From positions 1 through 22,754 of IMG/VR virus record IMGVR_UViG_3300042691_003232: a stretch of 22,754 nucleotides of DNA; one strand, written 5' to 3'. Numbering within the stretch: position 1 is the stretch's first letter; every line of letters begins with the position of its first letter. This stretch comes from a virus. The position numbers and the translations under genes are program-made. The notes below the pieces were generated by a model. That model searched no databases. It was not told the DNA's origin and saw only the letters and a program-made list of their open reading frames with translations. Positions 6,139-15,393 of this stretch are shown here, piece after piece.

Positions 6139-6767
6139 GTTACATAATTGCATCTTTGCCGCCTACTAAGTGTTTTGTTCGACGCGAATTTTTGTACAAC
6201 GACCACAAAGGCCATGGTGAATTAGAGCCTGCCATTTGGGTAAGTCTTAAAGCTTTGCGTGGTCAAGTTTTCCGCATTGAGTCGTTACTGCCAGCGTACG
6301 GCGCGCTATATGACAAGCTGCCTATCCATGCTTATGTGTGGAAAGAAGACCATGGTGATTTGCCAATTGATACCTTGCAGCTTTGGGACTGCATGGGCTA
6401 CAAGTTTACTATTCTTGAAAAAATTGGTCTACGCAACCTTGGCGTGAAGTTCTTAGGCAAAGACAAGCAGTGGCATTTTGGTCGCTACTTGTTTACTGTC
6501 GACTTCTGCGCTGATGGAATGGACCTAGATACAGGCTTTACAGAGCAGGCAGAAGAACACAAATCTTTTAACTGGATCATGTTAGACAATGGCCAGTTTG
6601 CTTGTCAACCAAACAACCGATGCTTGTGGTACGACCAGTCTTTGATTCCTTCAGAGACAAAATTCCCTGACTTTCAAGCTGCTCAAAGACTATGGACAGT
6701 AGATGGAACGCGTAAGTGGTCAGCAGGTGATGACTGGTTTTACGACATCAATGAGAAGAAGGATTAA
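6135..6767 (+). CDS. Conserved-looking phage protein, unknown function
   Basis: 210 residues. A soluble, aromatic-rich, mixed alpha/beta sequence with no signal peptide or membrane segment. Notable stretches are EPAIWVSLKALRGQVFRIES (31-50), YVWKEDHGDLPIDTLQLWDC, and several Trp and His residues towards the C-terminus (KQWHFGRYLFTVDFCADG; NNRCLWYDQS). The codon pattern matches its neighbours. I do not recognise a family and find no catalytic motif. Start chosen at the ATG overlapping the minigene stop; there is no other in-frame ATG close by. It is followed two bases later by the last gene of the block. Confidence 0.75.
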   Translation: MSYIIASLPPTKCFVRREFLYNDHKGHGELEPAIWVSLKALRGQVFRIESLLPAYGALYDKLPIHAYVWKEDHGDLPIDTLQLWDCMGYKFTILEKIGLRNLGVKFLGKDKQWHFGRYLFTVDFCADGMDLDTGFTEQAEEHKSFNWIMLDNGQFACQPNNRCLWYDQSLIPSETKFPDFQAAQRLWTVDGTRKWSAGDDWFYDINEKKD

Positions 6768-6769
6768 TC

Positions 6770-6952
6770 ATGGAAAAGTTTGAGCCAAGCTGCCCTTGGC
6801 ACGTTCAAGTAGAGGACTTGTTTATTGCACCTGGCAGAGTGCCTAACCAAGGAACTATCTGGATTGGAGACATAGAAAGTGGGCAAGGCGGGGAGTTTAG
6901 AACTCAAGACCTACATGAAGTACTACGCAAGTTTTATGATGAGAACTTTTAA
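6770..6952 (+). CDS. Small acidic protein, unknown function, last gene of the plus-strand block
   Basis: 60 residues, start supported by AAGGA (6759-6763). Sequence begins MEKFEPSCPWHVQVEDLFIA and includes GTIWIGDIESGQGGEF; it looks like a small beta-rich domain followed by a short helix (DLHEVLRKFYDENF). No recognised family. Its stop lies six bases before the terminator hairpin stem, so the plus-strand transcript ends near here unless it reads through. The hairpin lacks a T run in the plus direction. Confidence 0.65.
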   Translation: MEKFEPSCPWHVQVEDLFIAPGRVPNQGTIWIGDIESGQGGEFRTQDLHEVLRKFYDENF

Positions 6953-6977
6953 AAAAGAACCCCGCCGAAGCGGGGTT
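6951..6977 (-). terminator. Intrinsic terminator for the minus-strand late block
   Basis: A perfect eight-base-pair stem (AACCCCGC 6958-6965 with GCGGGGTT 6970-6977). On the minus strand the loop is TTCG closed by C-G, the very stable UUCG tetraloop, and six T residues follow (plus-strand A 6951-6956). On the plus strand the hairpin is followed by AAAAG, so it would terminate that direction poorly. It sits 39 bases beyond the stop of the last structural gene. Confidence 0.85.
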
Positions 6978-7016
6978 AAAAGTTGGCAACTGCTCGTAAG
7001 AGACAGTGACTAAATT

Positions 7017-9074
7017 TTACTTCATTTTCTTCATGTCTGCTTCAATGTCGTCTTCAATGTTAGGCCCCATCATTTGAAAGCCTGGGTAGAAAGATTCTTG
7101 CTCTTTGTCTATATCAGCTTCAATGCTTGGAGGTTTAGCCTCAGGGTCAACTGGAGAAGGCGATGATGCTATGGTTGATCCCATAATCACTCCTGTTTCG
7201 CCTCGATTGAGCTTTGTAACAGCCTGTTGGCCTTTAGCTGCATTGCGTTCTAAGATCTTTACGGCTGCCGCAACTTCTGCAGGATTAGAAGAAGAAAGAA
7301 GTTTTGCAACCTTGGCAGCAACTTCATCGCTGATGCCTGATTTTGTTGCTGCAGTTGCAGCCATGTTCATTAAAGAATTAACCCAACCACCGGTTATGGA
7401 ATTGCCGACAAAGGCATTGATTGCACTTTCACCTTCATCAAAAGCTTCAATGCCAGCTTGCCTTCTAGCCGTAGGCGAACCTGACAAAATTTTATTTGCT
7501 TGCTGGAATAGTTGATTTTCACGCTGCAATGCAGCCTCAAACATGTCAAACTTTGCTTGACTTGGAAACAATGCCTTTAGTCTATCTCTAGCTTCTGGAG
7601 AACCAATGACACGCTGAGCAGCGTTAATGTTGCCACTAGGGTCCATCACCGTGGCATATACATTGCGGATAGCGCCTGTTTTAAAAGCTTCTTTTTCTGC
7701 TGTGCTGAAATTTTTCATCATCATGATGACTTGTTCAGGGTCTAACTTTTTAAAGTCAGCCATGCCTGTGCGCAGAGCCTCTAGAACTTCTGCATCGCCT
7801 GCATATTGGCCCCTAGCTGTCTTATAGGCAGAAACACCATTAACTTCTGTGGCTTTATCCAAAGCAGAGACCATAGACTTCTTTAAGTCTTTTAAGCTAT
7901 TAGCTTCTGCGCTGCTCATACCTTCGCCTCTGTAACCTTTATCGATCACAGCGTCCATGCCACGCTTGATATAGTCAAGAGTGCGTACATCAGGCAGTTT
8001 TGACAAAGTAATATTGCCAACTTCGTCAGCAATAAAAATGTCGTCTAGTACGTACTTAGCAGGATTCTCTCCACGCAATTCTGCTGCAAGCTTTTCATTG
8101 TCTGCAATCTTTTTGGCTTCGTCAAAGAATGATTTAAACCGTGGATTTTGTAACACTCGGTTAATTGTAGGATCATTGACAGTGCCAAATTTGTAAGCCT
8201 CGTCATATAAAGTATTTGCATTGGCACGCAAGTTCTGAAGCATGTCTTGTTCTTGCTGGTAAAAGTTGCCTTGGTTTCCAACGCCTCGTTGTGTCTGCCC
8301 GACTACGCGTTCTCTAATTCCTGACTTATTAGCTTCAAGTATATTGGCAAGCGTGTCGCCTGCTCTTTCGCTTTTAGCTGTCACAATCTCTGCAAGGCCA
8401 ACTGTTGGCTTAGTAACGTTTGCCAATGTAGAAGGCACTCCTGCGGCTCTGTCTAATGAGATTAAAGTTTCCGCTTCTTTTGGAGTGATTCCTGAACGTT
8501 CTAATGCTGCATTGACTTTTGCGGCGGCTCGGTTTTCAATGTAACTAGGGTTGCTACTCAATCTGTCTTTTAAGAATCTTGCAGCACTTTGCCCACTGCG
8601 AATAACCACAGGAGCACCGCCTCCAAGCACAGTGCCAACAGTCCCTCCAATAACTGCACCAGAAGTGCGGTCACCTGGTTGCGCAGAACCTGCACCTGAA
8701 ACAACGCCTGTGCCCATACCGGTTGCTGCACCTCTTGCTAAAGGATTGGTCATTAAACGTGACAAAGCTCCTGCGGTGCGAGCACTTGCAGCAACAGCCG
8801 CTGGAGCGGCAGCGCCGCCTGTAACAGGAGTAGCTAACATTGCAGCTAGAGCAGGTGCAGCGCCTCCTGTAAATTCTAGGGCAGGAGCTACAAATGGATT
8901 TTCTTTAGAATACTGAGCATATTCTTTATTGATCTTGGCAAGTTCTGCTTCATAGCCAGGGCTTTTATCAAGCTTAGAACGAAGCCATGCTTCTGCTTCG
9001 TCACCCCAACCCATGCCAAGACCTTGGCCTATAGCAGCTCGAGCCCCTCCAACGTAAGGATTAGATGTAGCCAT
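7017..9074 (-). CDS. Large structural protein, probable internal virion/ejection protein
   Basis: 685 residues, last gene of the late block. The N-terminal region (WGDEAEAWLRSKLDKSPGYE, about 23-42) precedes a long Ala/Gly-rich hydrophobic zone (about 65-165, with APALAAMLATPVTGGAAAPA and SGAVIGGTVGTVLGGGAP), which could insert into membrane. The remainder is mostly helical and charged, and it ends in a Pro-rich then acidic/lysine tail (DDIEADMKKMK). This layout is familiar from podovirus internal virion proteins that form the DNA-ejection channel. The family itself has no named function I can cite. A strong GGAGGGA lies upstream of the ATG, and the start overlaps the previous stop as TAATG. 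Assigned from composition and position after three other large structural genes. Confidence 0.68.
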   Translation of the reverse strand: MATSNPYVGGARAAIGQGLGMGWGDEAEAWLRSKLDKSPGYEAELAKINKEYAQYSKENPFVAPALEFTGGAAPALAAMLATPVTGGAAAPAAVAASARTAGALSRLMTNPLARGAATGMGTGVVSGAGSAQPGDRTSGAVIGGTVGTVLGGGAPVVIRSGQSAARFLKDRLSSNPSYIENRAAAKVNAALERSGITPKEAETLISLDRAAGVPSTLANVTKPTVGLAEIVTAKSERAGDTLANILEANKSGIRERVVGQTQRGVGNQGNFYQQEQDMLQNLRANANTLYDEAYKFGTVNDPTINRVLQNPRFKSFFDEAKKIADNEKLAAELRGENPAKYVLDDIFIADEVGNITLSKLPDVRTLDYIKRGMDAVIDKGYRGEGMSSAEANSLKDLKKSMVSALDKATEVNGVSAYKTARGQYAGDAEVLEALRTGMADFKKLDPEQVIMMMKNFSTAEKEAFKTGAIRNVYATVMDPSGNINAAQRVIGSPEARDRLKALFPSQAKFDMFEAALQRENQLFQQANKILSGSPTARRQAGIEAFDEGESAINAFVGNSITGGWVNSLMNMAATAATKSGISDEVAAKVAKLLSSSNPAEVAAAVKILERNAAKGQQAVTKLNRGETGVIMGSTIASSPSPVDPEAKPPSIEADIDKEQESFYPGFQMMGPNIEDDIEADMKKMK

Positions 9075-12000
9075 TAGTCAGTCCCTCCTTCAATAGGAGC
9101 AGTGTCACGATAGATACCTTGATTGATTTCACTCAAGCGCCTACGATGGCGTTCAGACACTGATTTAAGCGCCGTGAACGCATTCTTCATGATGACTGCA
9201 CGTTCGGTTTTGCTCTTGGCATCTAGGCCTTGAACGGCATCCAGAGCGGCGCGTTCATCGTTAGAGATTGCCCCTGGGAAGGTTGCTTTCAACTGTGACA
9301 ATGAAGCTTTCTTAAGCAGGTTTTCAAGCTCACGAGTAGCAACCACTTTAGGATCTTTAGACCCAGATTGTTCATAAAGTTTGCGCTGAGCAACATCAAG
9401 CAATGATCCATCAAACGTGTTGGGATTTAAAGAATAAGCTTTCTTTAAATTAGTCATTGCTTGCTCAGTTTGAGCCAGCGTATCTTCAGCATCAACTTTA
9501 AGTTTAACTTCGCCTGGACTTAACTTAGCTTGTTGATTCTTTTGATTTTCGAGTCTTTCACGATCCAGATCTAATCTAGCTTGAGCCACAGTAAGATTGG
9601 CAGATTGAGTGGTTACTCCTGACAATGCACCTGCTATTTGCGCCATTTTAGCTTCAATATTCAAATTGCCAATCTCAGCAACACGTGCTTGATAAGCAGG
9701 AGTGCCAGGTACTAGACCTTCATCAAGAGCTTGCTTACCTGCTGCAGACTGAGGTTTGCCAGAATTTATGTACTCTTTGATGAGTTCAGTTGCAATGGCT
9801 CGCTTGTCTTTCATCTCTTCAGCAGACAAGGCACGCAACGTGTTCAAGTCTTCTTTTGAAGAGGCCATCTTTAATTTCTGAACTTCAAGACCAAGTAGCT
9901 GTTTTTCTCTGGCAGTAGCTCGTTTGCCTTTGGCGTATTCGCCTAGCTCTTTACCAACCATGCCAAGATTCTCGCTGAACTGACCTGTCTTAGTAGGTGC
10001 GCCAAACGCCGCCGCTAAGCGGAAATATATTTCTGCTTTAGAGTTTTGAGCATCCTCAGGTGATTTCATAGTATCAGTGAGCATTTTAGTAAATGCATTG
10101 CTGTCTGCAGTAGCACGATCACGAGCTATTTTTAAATCTGCCGCATACGCACTATCTTTTGGACCATATGTAGCAAGAAGGGCTTGGATACCGGCTAAGT
10201 TGTCATTGCCAGGCAGCACTGCCGCTTTAGGTGCTACCGCTACCGGTGCAGGAACTACAGCAACAGGTGCAGGTGCAGCATTAATATTCTTGGCAGCAAT
10301 CTCAGCCAATACGGGCCTAGGCTCTGAAACTGACTGTACGGCTACAGGAGGCATCATATCTATTTGCTGTTTATCAGGTACTACATTAGTAGGATTAACT
10401 ACAGCAAGAGATGGGGGAGTGCGTCGAAGAAAATCTTGTTCTTCCTCAGGGCTTACGTAGTCATGTTTATACCTGACAGCGCCAGCTGTTTGATAGTGAG
10501 TCTTGACTGGACCGCCATCTTCAAATCTAAACTTTTTTGCTATGTTTTTTACGGCGCCTGATACGCCACCGGTTAAGCCTGACACAAGATTTCCTGCAGC
10601 CGATCCAATATCGCCTTTCAATAAACTATTTGCAGCATTAGCATAATCATATGTTGGGCCTATAGCATATGATAATGCTGCATTAATTGCGGCTTTTTCT
10701 AGTTTGTCTTTAGTGGTACTGCCACCGCCGCCCCCGCTACTAATGCTAGGCGTAGAGGCAGGAGTACGAGCCGCTATTTCAGGTTGAGCGGCTTGTGTAA
10801 ACAAATTCATTTCATCAGCGTCAACTTCGTTGCCAAATCGATTCTGCCAATATGCAGCACCGCCTACATCAGGGGCACGACCTAGAACACTTTGATACAA
10901 GTTTGCAATATGAGGAGGCATAAATCTTTGGACTTGCTTTGTGTATTTGTCTTCTGGGTTATTGGCCATGTATTGGTCAGTAGCGCTGCTAAAAGCACCC
11001 CTAAAATTTTCTGGCTTAATTGCACCAGAAGCTAATTGGCTTTTCCAATAATCTAAACCGCCTTGGTCAATGTTGTTTGCTTCCGTACCAATGCCTGTAC
11101 GCCCCTGCAAAGTGCCATAAGCATCTTGGACTATTTTGTCGTAATCCGGTGGATTAAGAACAGAACCGCCAATGGCATATTTAGCAGCAAGATCATGGAC
11201 AGAACCGCCGTACGCGCGGCGTTGTACTCCTTGATGGTCTTCTAGTTGGTTAGTAAAATAATCTGTATTTAATTGTTCTGTTGTGAGTAATGCATCAGCA
11301 GCCGCGTTGCCCGTGCTGTTTTTATTGACTACAATTGGAGCAGCACTGGGGTAAACACCATAAATCGGGTTTTTAAGCTGGTTGCCGTAATAGCTCCCAG
11401 TAGCATTCATCAAATTTTGATTGCCTAAGTTTCTATATAACAGCTCAGCTTGAGCTTCGTCTAGAAAGTTAGGTCTAGTGCTTGCAGCCGCAGACCCAGG
11501 AATGCCGGCTTCAGGCTCTCTTCCTAAATACATTCTGTATAAGTCGGCAACGGTTTTAGCCCCTGGTTGTGTAGACTGTTGTAGTGGTTGTAATATTGTT
11601 TTTGGTATTGTTTGCTGCGTTGGTAGCGTTGGTTTTGCATAGCTACCGCCACCTGCGTCATACAAAGCTTTAACTTTGTCGTATCCGCCGTATCTATCAA
11701 ACTCAGAAGTTGGAGCACCAGTCGTCATTGACCTGTGCATTAAATTTGTTGCAATGTCAGGCGTTAATATATTACTGGATAAGTCTGGTTGCCCTGCTTG
11801 TGCGGCAGGGGTAAAAGGAACTGTTTGAAACTGAAGATCAGAATACATTGGCGTGTTTTGTAGCCTATTCTGGTAATTAGTTTTGTACTTATCATAGGCC
11901 TCTTTATCAATATTGTACTTACGCATTTGCTCATTTAAAGCATTTGGGTCTGCAGTGTAAGCATTGAAATCAGCAAGCTGCTTGTCATAAGCGGCTTGAG

Positions 12001-12316
12001 CACTAGCAGCAGAGCCAGTGCCTCCAGGCCGATCACCTAAAGGCCGTGTTGGGGCTGTAAATGGCTTTGGATTTGTGCCCATATGACCCATACTTATTTT
12101 GTAAATATGCGGGTCTGCAATGTAATTATTGTAGTTAGTCAGTTGTTGATCATAAACTTGTTGACGGTCTGTAAGGTCAGCGTCTCCAACATCATCTGCA
12201 GGCCTACTACCTGTAGGAGCTGTTGGAGCCGAAGGAACTGGCGCGCCAGTGTATGGAGCCATAGTAGGCGTGCTTACGCCGTACTGCTTCATAATTCGAT
12301 TAAGTTCATATCCCAT
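9074..12316 (-). CDS. Large internal virion-like protein with DUF4214-like motifs
   Basis: 1080 residues, the largest gene here. The N-terminal part is Pro/Thr-rich with a near-repeat: VYDQQLTNYNNYIADP (54-69) and AYDKQLADFNAYTADP (109-124). Three segments recall DUF4214 repeats: LYRMYLGREPEAGIPG (259-274), YGTLQGRTGIG through GGLDYWKSQL (400-428), and LYQSVLGRAPDVGGAAYW (473-490). Short GGSV/GGPV motifs (AYGGSVHDLA, YAIGGSV, FEDGGPVKTHY) are typical of phage internal virion proteins. After a Gly-rich linker (about 526-533) and a second Pro/Ala/Val-rich stretch, the C-terminal third is helical with coiled-coil character. GGAG precedes the ATG nine bases after the previous stop. DUF4214 is otherwise known from bacterial surface and secreted proteins. 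Likely role: ejection channel or tail-associated structural protein (inference). Confidence 0.68.
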   Translation of the reverse strand: MGYELNRIMKQYGVSTPTMAPYTGAPVPSAPTAPTGSRPADDVGDADLTDRQQVYDQQLTNYNNYIADPHIYKISMGHMGTNPKPFTAPTRPLGDRPGGTGSAASAQAAYDKQLADFNAYTADPNALNEQMRKYNIDKEAYDKYKTNYQNRLQNTPMYSDLQFQTVPFTPAAQAGQPDLSSNILTPDIATNLMHRSMTTGAPTSEFDRYGGYDKVKALYDAGGGSYAKPTLPTQQTIPKTILQPLQQSTQPGAKTVADLYRMYLGREPEAGIPGSAAASTRPNFLDEAQAELLYRNLGNQNLMNATGSYYGNQLKNPIYGVYPSAAPIVVNKNSTGNAAADALLTTEQLNTDYFTNQLEDHQGVQRRAYGGSVHDLAAKYAIGGSVLNPPDYDKIVQDAYGTLQGRTGIGTEANNIDQGGLDYWKSQLASGAIKPENFRGAFSSATDQYMANNPEDKYTKQVQRFMPPHIANLYQSVLGRAPDVGGAAYWQNRFGNEVDADEMNLFTQAAQPEIAARTPASTPSISSGGGGGSTTKDKLEKAAINAALSYAIGPTYDYANAANSLLKGDIGSAAGNLVSGLTGGVSGAVKNIAKKFRFEDGGPVKTHYQTAGAVRYKHDYVSPEEEQDFLRRTPPSLAVVNPTNVVPDKQQIDMMPPVAVQSVSEPRPVLAEIAAKNINAAPAPVAVVPAPVAVAPKAAVLPGNDNLAGIQALLATYGPKDSAYAADLKIARDRATADSNAFTKMLTDTMKSPEDAQNSKAEIYFRLAAAFGAPTKTGQFSENLGMVGKELGEYAKGKRATAREKQLLGLEVQKLKMASSKEDLNTLRALSAEEMKDKRAIATELIKEYINSGKPQSAAGKQALDEGLVPGTPAYQARVAEIGNLNIEAKMAQIAGALSGVTTQSANLTVAQARLDLDRERLENQKNQQAKLSPGEVKLKVDAEDTLAQTEQAMTNLKKAYSLNPNTFDGSLLDVAQRKLYEQSGSKDPKVVATRELENLLKKASLSQLKATFPGAISNDERAALDAVQGLDAKSKTERAVIMKNAFTALKSVSERHRRRLSEINQGIYRDTAPIEGGTD

Positions 12317-12325
12317 GTCTACTCC

Positions 12326-13669
12326 TTAACCTAAAGCGTTTAGACCTTTGTACGTATACAAGCCAGTCGCCAACTGAGACAAGGGCGAAGCTGAATACGT
12401 AGCGCCGGTTGAACCGCCTGACTGCGTTTGTATTTGCGGTGTGATTGGAGCCATACCGCGTATCTGCGTGCTGAGAAAGTCCGCTTGCTGTCTAGGATAC
12501 AACTGCTCATTCATGAACTGTTGCTCCGCAGCGCTAAGTTCTCGTTGCTTCTGACCTTGCTGAGCAGCACCTGCACTTTCAAGAGCTGCCACATCAGCTG
12601 AGCGCATAGCTTGTTCTTGCTGTTGCATATTGGCAAACTGGCTAAGAGCAGACATTTGGCGCTGATAATCAGCTGCTTGTGCTTGTTGCTGACTTTGAGC
12701 TGCAGTCAAACCAAATTGCTGTTGAGCTTGGCCTGCGCCTGTTTGTGCTTGGCCTAAAGAAGTCATACCTTGCATTTGTTGTGCAGTCAAACCACCTGCT
12801 GTTGAAGCTAAGTTTTGGTATTGACCTGCGCCTTGCAATACACGAGAAAGGTCTGCACCAGAAATGCTGCCAACTGTACCTGCCAACTGAGCTTGACGTG
12901 CAAGGTCTGCTTGAGAAGCGCTAAGCGCTTGACCGTAACCTTGGTTAGCCAATTGAGCTTGTTGATTAAGTACGGACTCTTGAGTATCACGAAGTGCTCG
13001 TGAACCAAATTCGCCCATTCGAGTACCGCCAAATTGACCGGCTTTGATAAAAGCATCAGACACACCGGGTAGTAAGTTCTCACTTAAGTTACGAGCACCT
13101 TGTTTAGCAATTACATCCATGACTCCTGTTTGATACGGAGTCATGTATTTGTCAACGTCTGTGTATGAGCTTTTACCAGCGGCTGTTAAATAAGGATTAG
13201 CCGCTGTCAATGCTTTTGTAGCTAATGCGTCTGCGGTTGTAGTGTTAGCGCTTGTTAAATAACTTGATCCGGCAGCAGGAATGTCTAGGCCGCCTGCTTT
13301 AGTAAAATAACCCTGGCCCGAAGTCAACTGGCCTAAGGCCGTTGCAGGAGCTTGTAGGTATTTGTTCTGCGCGGTTTGAAGATCTGTAGCAGTACCTTTA
13401 CTACCAAAGTCGTACATACCAGTCTGGGCTTTATCAATGTCTCCCTGATAAAAACCCTGGTTATTTTGTACGTTTGCATACGCTTTTTGTTGCAGCGGAG
13501 ACAGCTCTGCAACAGTTGGCATGTCATAAGACTGATACGGTTTGTTAGCTATGTTTTGTGCAATTTGAATTTGGTTGTAAATTGCATCCTGCATCCACTT
13601 CGGTGTCTCAGTGGATGATGTTGCATAAGAAGTTGCGGTCTGAGGAGACCCTTGGAATAAGCTACCCAT
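12326..13669 (-). CDS. Gln/Ala-rich structural protein, probable internal virion/ejection protein
   Basis: 447 residues. Starts MGSLFQGSPQTATSYATSST and has a central region of long low-complexity helices rich in Ala, Gln, Ser and Gly (about 225-375, e.g. QAQTGAGQAQQQFGLTAAQS and SQQQAQAADYQRQMSALSQF), which suggests an extended coiled coil. The C-terminus turns Ser/Thr/Gly-rich (TQSGGSTGATYSASPLSQLA). Such proteins are common beside the other ejection proteins in podoviruses. Its ATG overlaps the stop of the upstream 574-residue gene as TAATG, so expression is coupled. No enzymatic motif is seen. The name follows composition and order and is not a confirmed homology. Confidence 0.65.
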   Translation of the reverse strand: MGSLFQGSPQTATSYATSSTETPKWMQDAIYNQIQIAQNIANKPYQSYDMPTVAELSPLQQKAYANVQNNQGFYQGDIDKAQTGMYDFGSKGTATDLQTAQNKYLQAPATALGQLTSGQGYFTKAGGLDIPAAGSSYLTSANTTTADALATKALTAANPYLTAAGKSSYTDVDKYMTPYQTGVMDVIAKQGARNLSENLLPGVSDAFIKAGQFGGTRMGEFGSRALRDTQESVLNQQAQLANQGYGQALSASQADLARQAQLAGTVGSISGADLSRVLQGAGQYQNLASTAGGLTAQQMQGMTSLGQAQTGAGQAQQQFGLTAAQSQQQAQAADYQRQMSALSQFANMQQQEQAMRSADVAALESAGAAQQGQKQRELSAAEQQFMNEQLYPRQQADFLSTQIRGMAPITPQIQTQSGGSTGATYSASPLSQLATGLYTYKGLNALG

Positions 13670-15393
13670 TATGCAAACTCCTTCAAATAGGCCAAGGCAG
13701 ACTTAGCGTTAGGGCTAATTTTGCCCTTTGCTAAATTTTTACCTTTGTGAGAACGAATGTTTTGGCGCATAGCGTCAAGGCGTTTAGCTCCCTCTTTATT
13801 AGAGCCGTCACCTAGCATTGCAACTGTTTCTGCATCAATCACATATTCACCATCTGAAAGTTTAGCGTCAATGGTGTCTGCTCGACCAGAACCGGCGCCT
13901 TGAGCAAACCGAGCAACAGCTGACAGAGCGCCACCTTGTGCTTTACCGACGGGCGCTTGAGGGTAATTATAAGCCCCTTGTTGAGCGCCAGGGTTGCCAG
14001 ATGCGTAACCTGTAATTCTTGGCCAGTTAGAAGCCATAAATTGGTCAAGACTCATGTTGGCTGCATTAGCGTCGGTTTGCATTTTATTCCAATCCCAAGA
14101 GACTGAAGGGCGGTTAAAATACTCTTGCTGTTCAGGAGACAGCTTTCTAATAGCTTCTTGAGCAGCAACAGGTGGTTTTTGTAAAGCGCTTATAAGGCTT
14201 AAACCGCTTAATACCTTGGTTCCTAAACTTCCTTCAGTTTTAGCACCTGGGGTAGTTGTTGAAGTTGTATCAAGCGGACCGCCTTTAAATACTTTGTCAA
14301 AAAATCCAGGTTCTGCAGTTTTAACAGTAGTGCCATACGCTAATGGGGCCGTTTTAGCATCGCTTGTCTTAAGATCATTGACCACAGCATCAGAAGGTTT
14401 TGCTGTACCTACCTGAAAACCCTTGGAAAGACCTGAAGCTATTGCAACCTGAGCTGCTGTTTTAGGGTCATAACCGGTAGTTATGGCATTACCAAAGCTT
14501 GTACCTGCGCTATTAACACTTTGCTCAAAAGGAGTTAAACCAGCCACGCCGCCTGCAAGTTGGCCTACAGAGCCCCCAACAACACCTTTGCCTGCACCTT
14601 TTAAAAACCCGTCTCCTGTAGCTAAACCGGACACACCTCCAACCACTCCACTACCGACAATGCTTTGAAGCGCTGGAGAAAGTCCAGGAGCAATAAACTC
14701 ACCTACAGTGCCACCTAGACCTCCACCCAAACCGCCCATTAGAGCGCCTTTAAAAACATCACCTCCTGTTAAAGCAGAAGAAAGACCTCCAATAACAGCG
14801 CTTCCAAGCATGCCTGTAGCTAAGGCACTTGCACCTGTTCCAAGAATAGCAGAGCCAATAGCTGTCCCAAGACCAGGAGCAATAAAAGTTAAAGCAATAG
14901 GTAAGACTGCGGATAAAAAGTCGCCATCATCTTTGTATTCACGCAAACCTGTATTTGGGTTGATAGTACCTGAACCGCCCATGCGTTTAAGCATTTCAGC
15001 TTCACGTGGATTGACGTGAGCCAATTGGCTATCACCTCCACGGCCTGCTGCTGCAACGCGTCTAGCTGCAACAGCCAAACCGCCACGCGCATAACCTTGC
15101 GTTTTTAACCGGTCTTGCAAGCCATAAAGTGCAATAAGCAAAGAAACAACAAACACCTGGTCAAACTGATCAGGCACCATTTGCGCATCAATGATGCCGT
15201 CTTTGACTGCGGCGTCACGAACCTCTTGGTACTTATCAGGATTTTGAAGAACAAATTCTAATAAACCAATGGCTTTATCAAGATCTTCAGGAACAATAGG
15301 CCTACGCGCTAGCTGAGCCTCCATTGCGTCAACAGCTTGCGCATACTGAGGGTCTTGCTCAGCCATTTGTGTAATAACGGTTCTAATGTCCAT
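13669..15393 (-). CDS. Gly-rich internal virion-like protein with SDGEYVIDAETV motif
   Basis: 574 residues. The N-terminal helical domain (1-100) is followed by YARGGLAVAARR and SQLAHVNPREAEMLKRMGG (122-140) then SGTINPNTGLREY. A strongly hydrophobic Gly/Ala region (about 158-290) of glycine-zipper character (GALMGGLGGGLGGTVGEFIA) could insert into membrane. The C-terminus holds GRADTIDAKLSDGEYVIDAE (503-522) and TVAMLGDGSN. The LAHVNPxEA, GGSGTINPxTG and SDGEYVIDAETVAMLG phrases recur, in my memory, in podovirus internal virion proteins annotated only as structural. It overlaps the GNAT gene by 11 bases and the next gene by one (TAATG). A tape-measure-like role is the alternative, but the neighbouring genes favour an ejection protein. 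Confidence 0.7.
   Translation of the reverse strand: MDIRTVITQMAEQDPQYAQAVDAMEAQLARRPIVPEDLDKAIGLLEFVLQNPDKYQEVRDAAVKDGIIDAQMVPDQFDQVFVVSLLIALYGLQDRLKTQGYARGGLAVAARRVAAAGRGGDSQLAHVNPREAEMLKRMGGSGTINPNTGLREYKDDGDFLSAVLPIALTFIAPGLGTAIGSAILGTGASALATGMLGSAVIGGLSSALTGGDVFKGALMGGLGGGLGGTVGEFIAPGLSPALQSIVGSGVVGGVSGLATGDGFLKGAGKGVVGGSVGQLAGGVAGLTPFEQSVNSAGTSFGNAITTGYDPKTAAQVAIASGLSKGFQVGTAKPSDAVVNDLKTSDAKTAPLAYGTTVKTAEPGFFDKVFKGGPLDTTSTTTPGAKTEGSLGTKVLSGLSLISALQKPPVAAQEAIRKLSPEQQEYFNRPSVSWDWNKMQTDANAANMSLDQFMASNWPRITGYASGNPGAQQGAYNYPQAPVGKAQGGALSAVARFAQGAGSGRADTIDAKLSDGEYVIDAETVAMLGDGSNKEGAKRLDAMRQNIRSHKGKNLAKGKISPNAKSALAYLKEFA

Noticed and set aside
6192-6199. Third TTGTACAA palindrome
   Set aside because: Only the eight-base core matches, without the ATTAAA extension, and it lies inside a coding region.
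8551-8916. 121-codon Ala/Pro-rich plus-strand ORF
   Set aside because: Antisense shadow of the Ala/Gly-rich region of the 685-residue protein; Ala/Gly codons read backwards give Ala/Pro.
14708-15019. 103-codon Pro-rich plus-strand ORF
   Set aside because: Antisense of the Gly-rich segment of the 574-residue protein; composition is explained by that.
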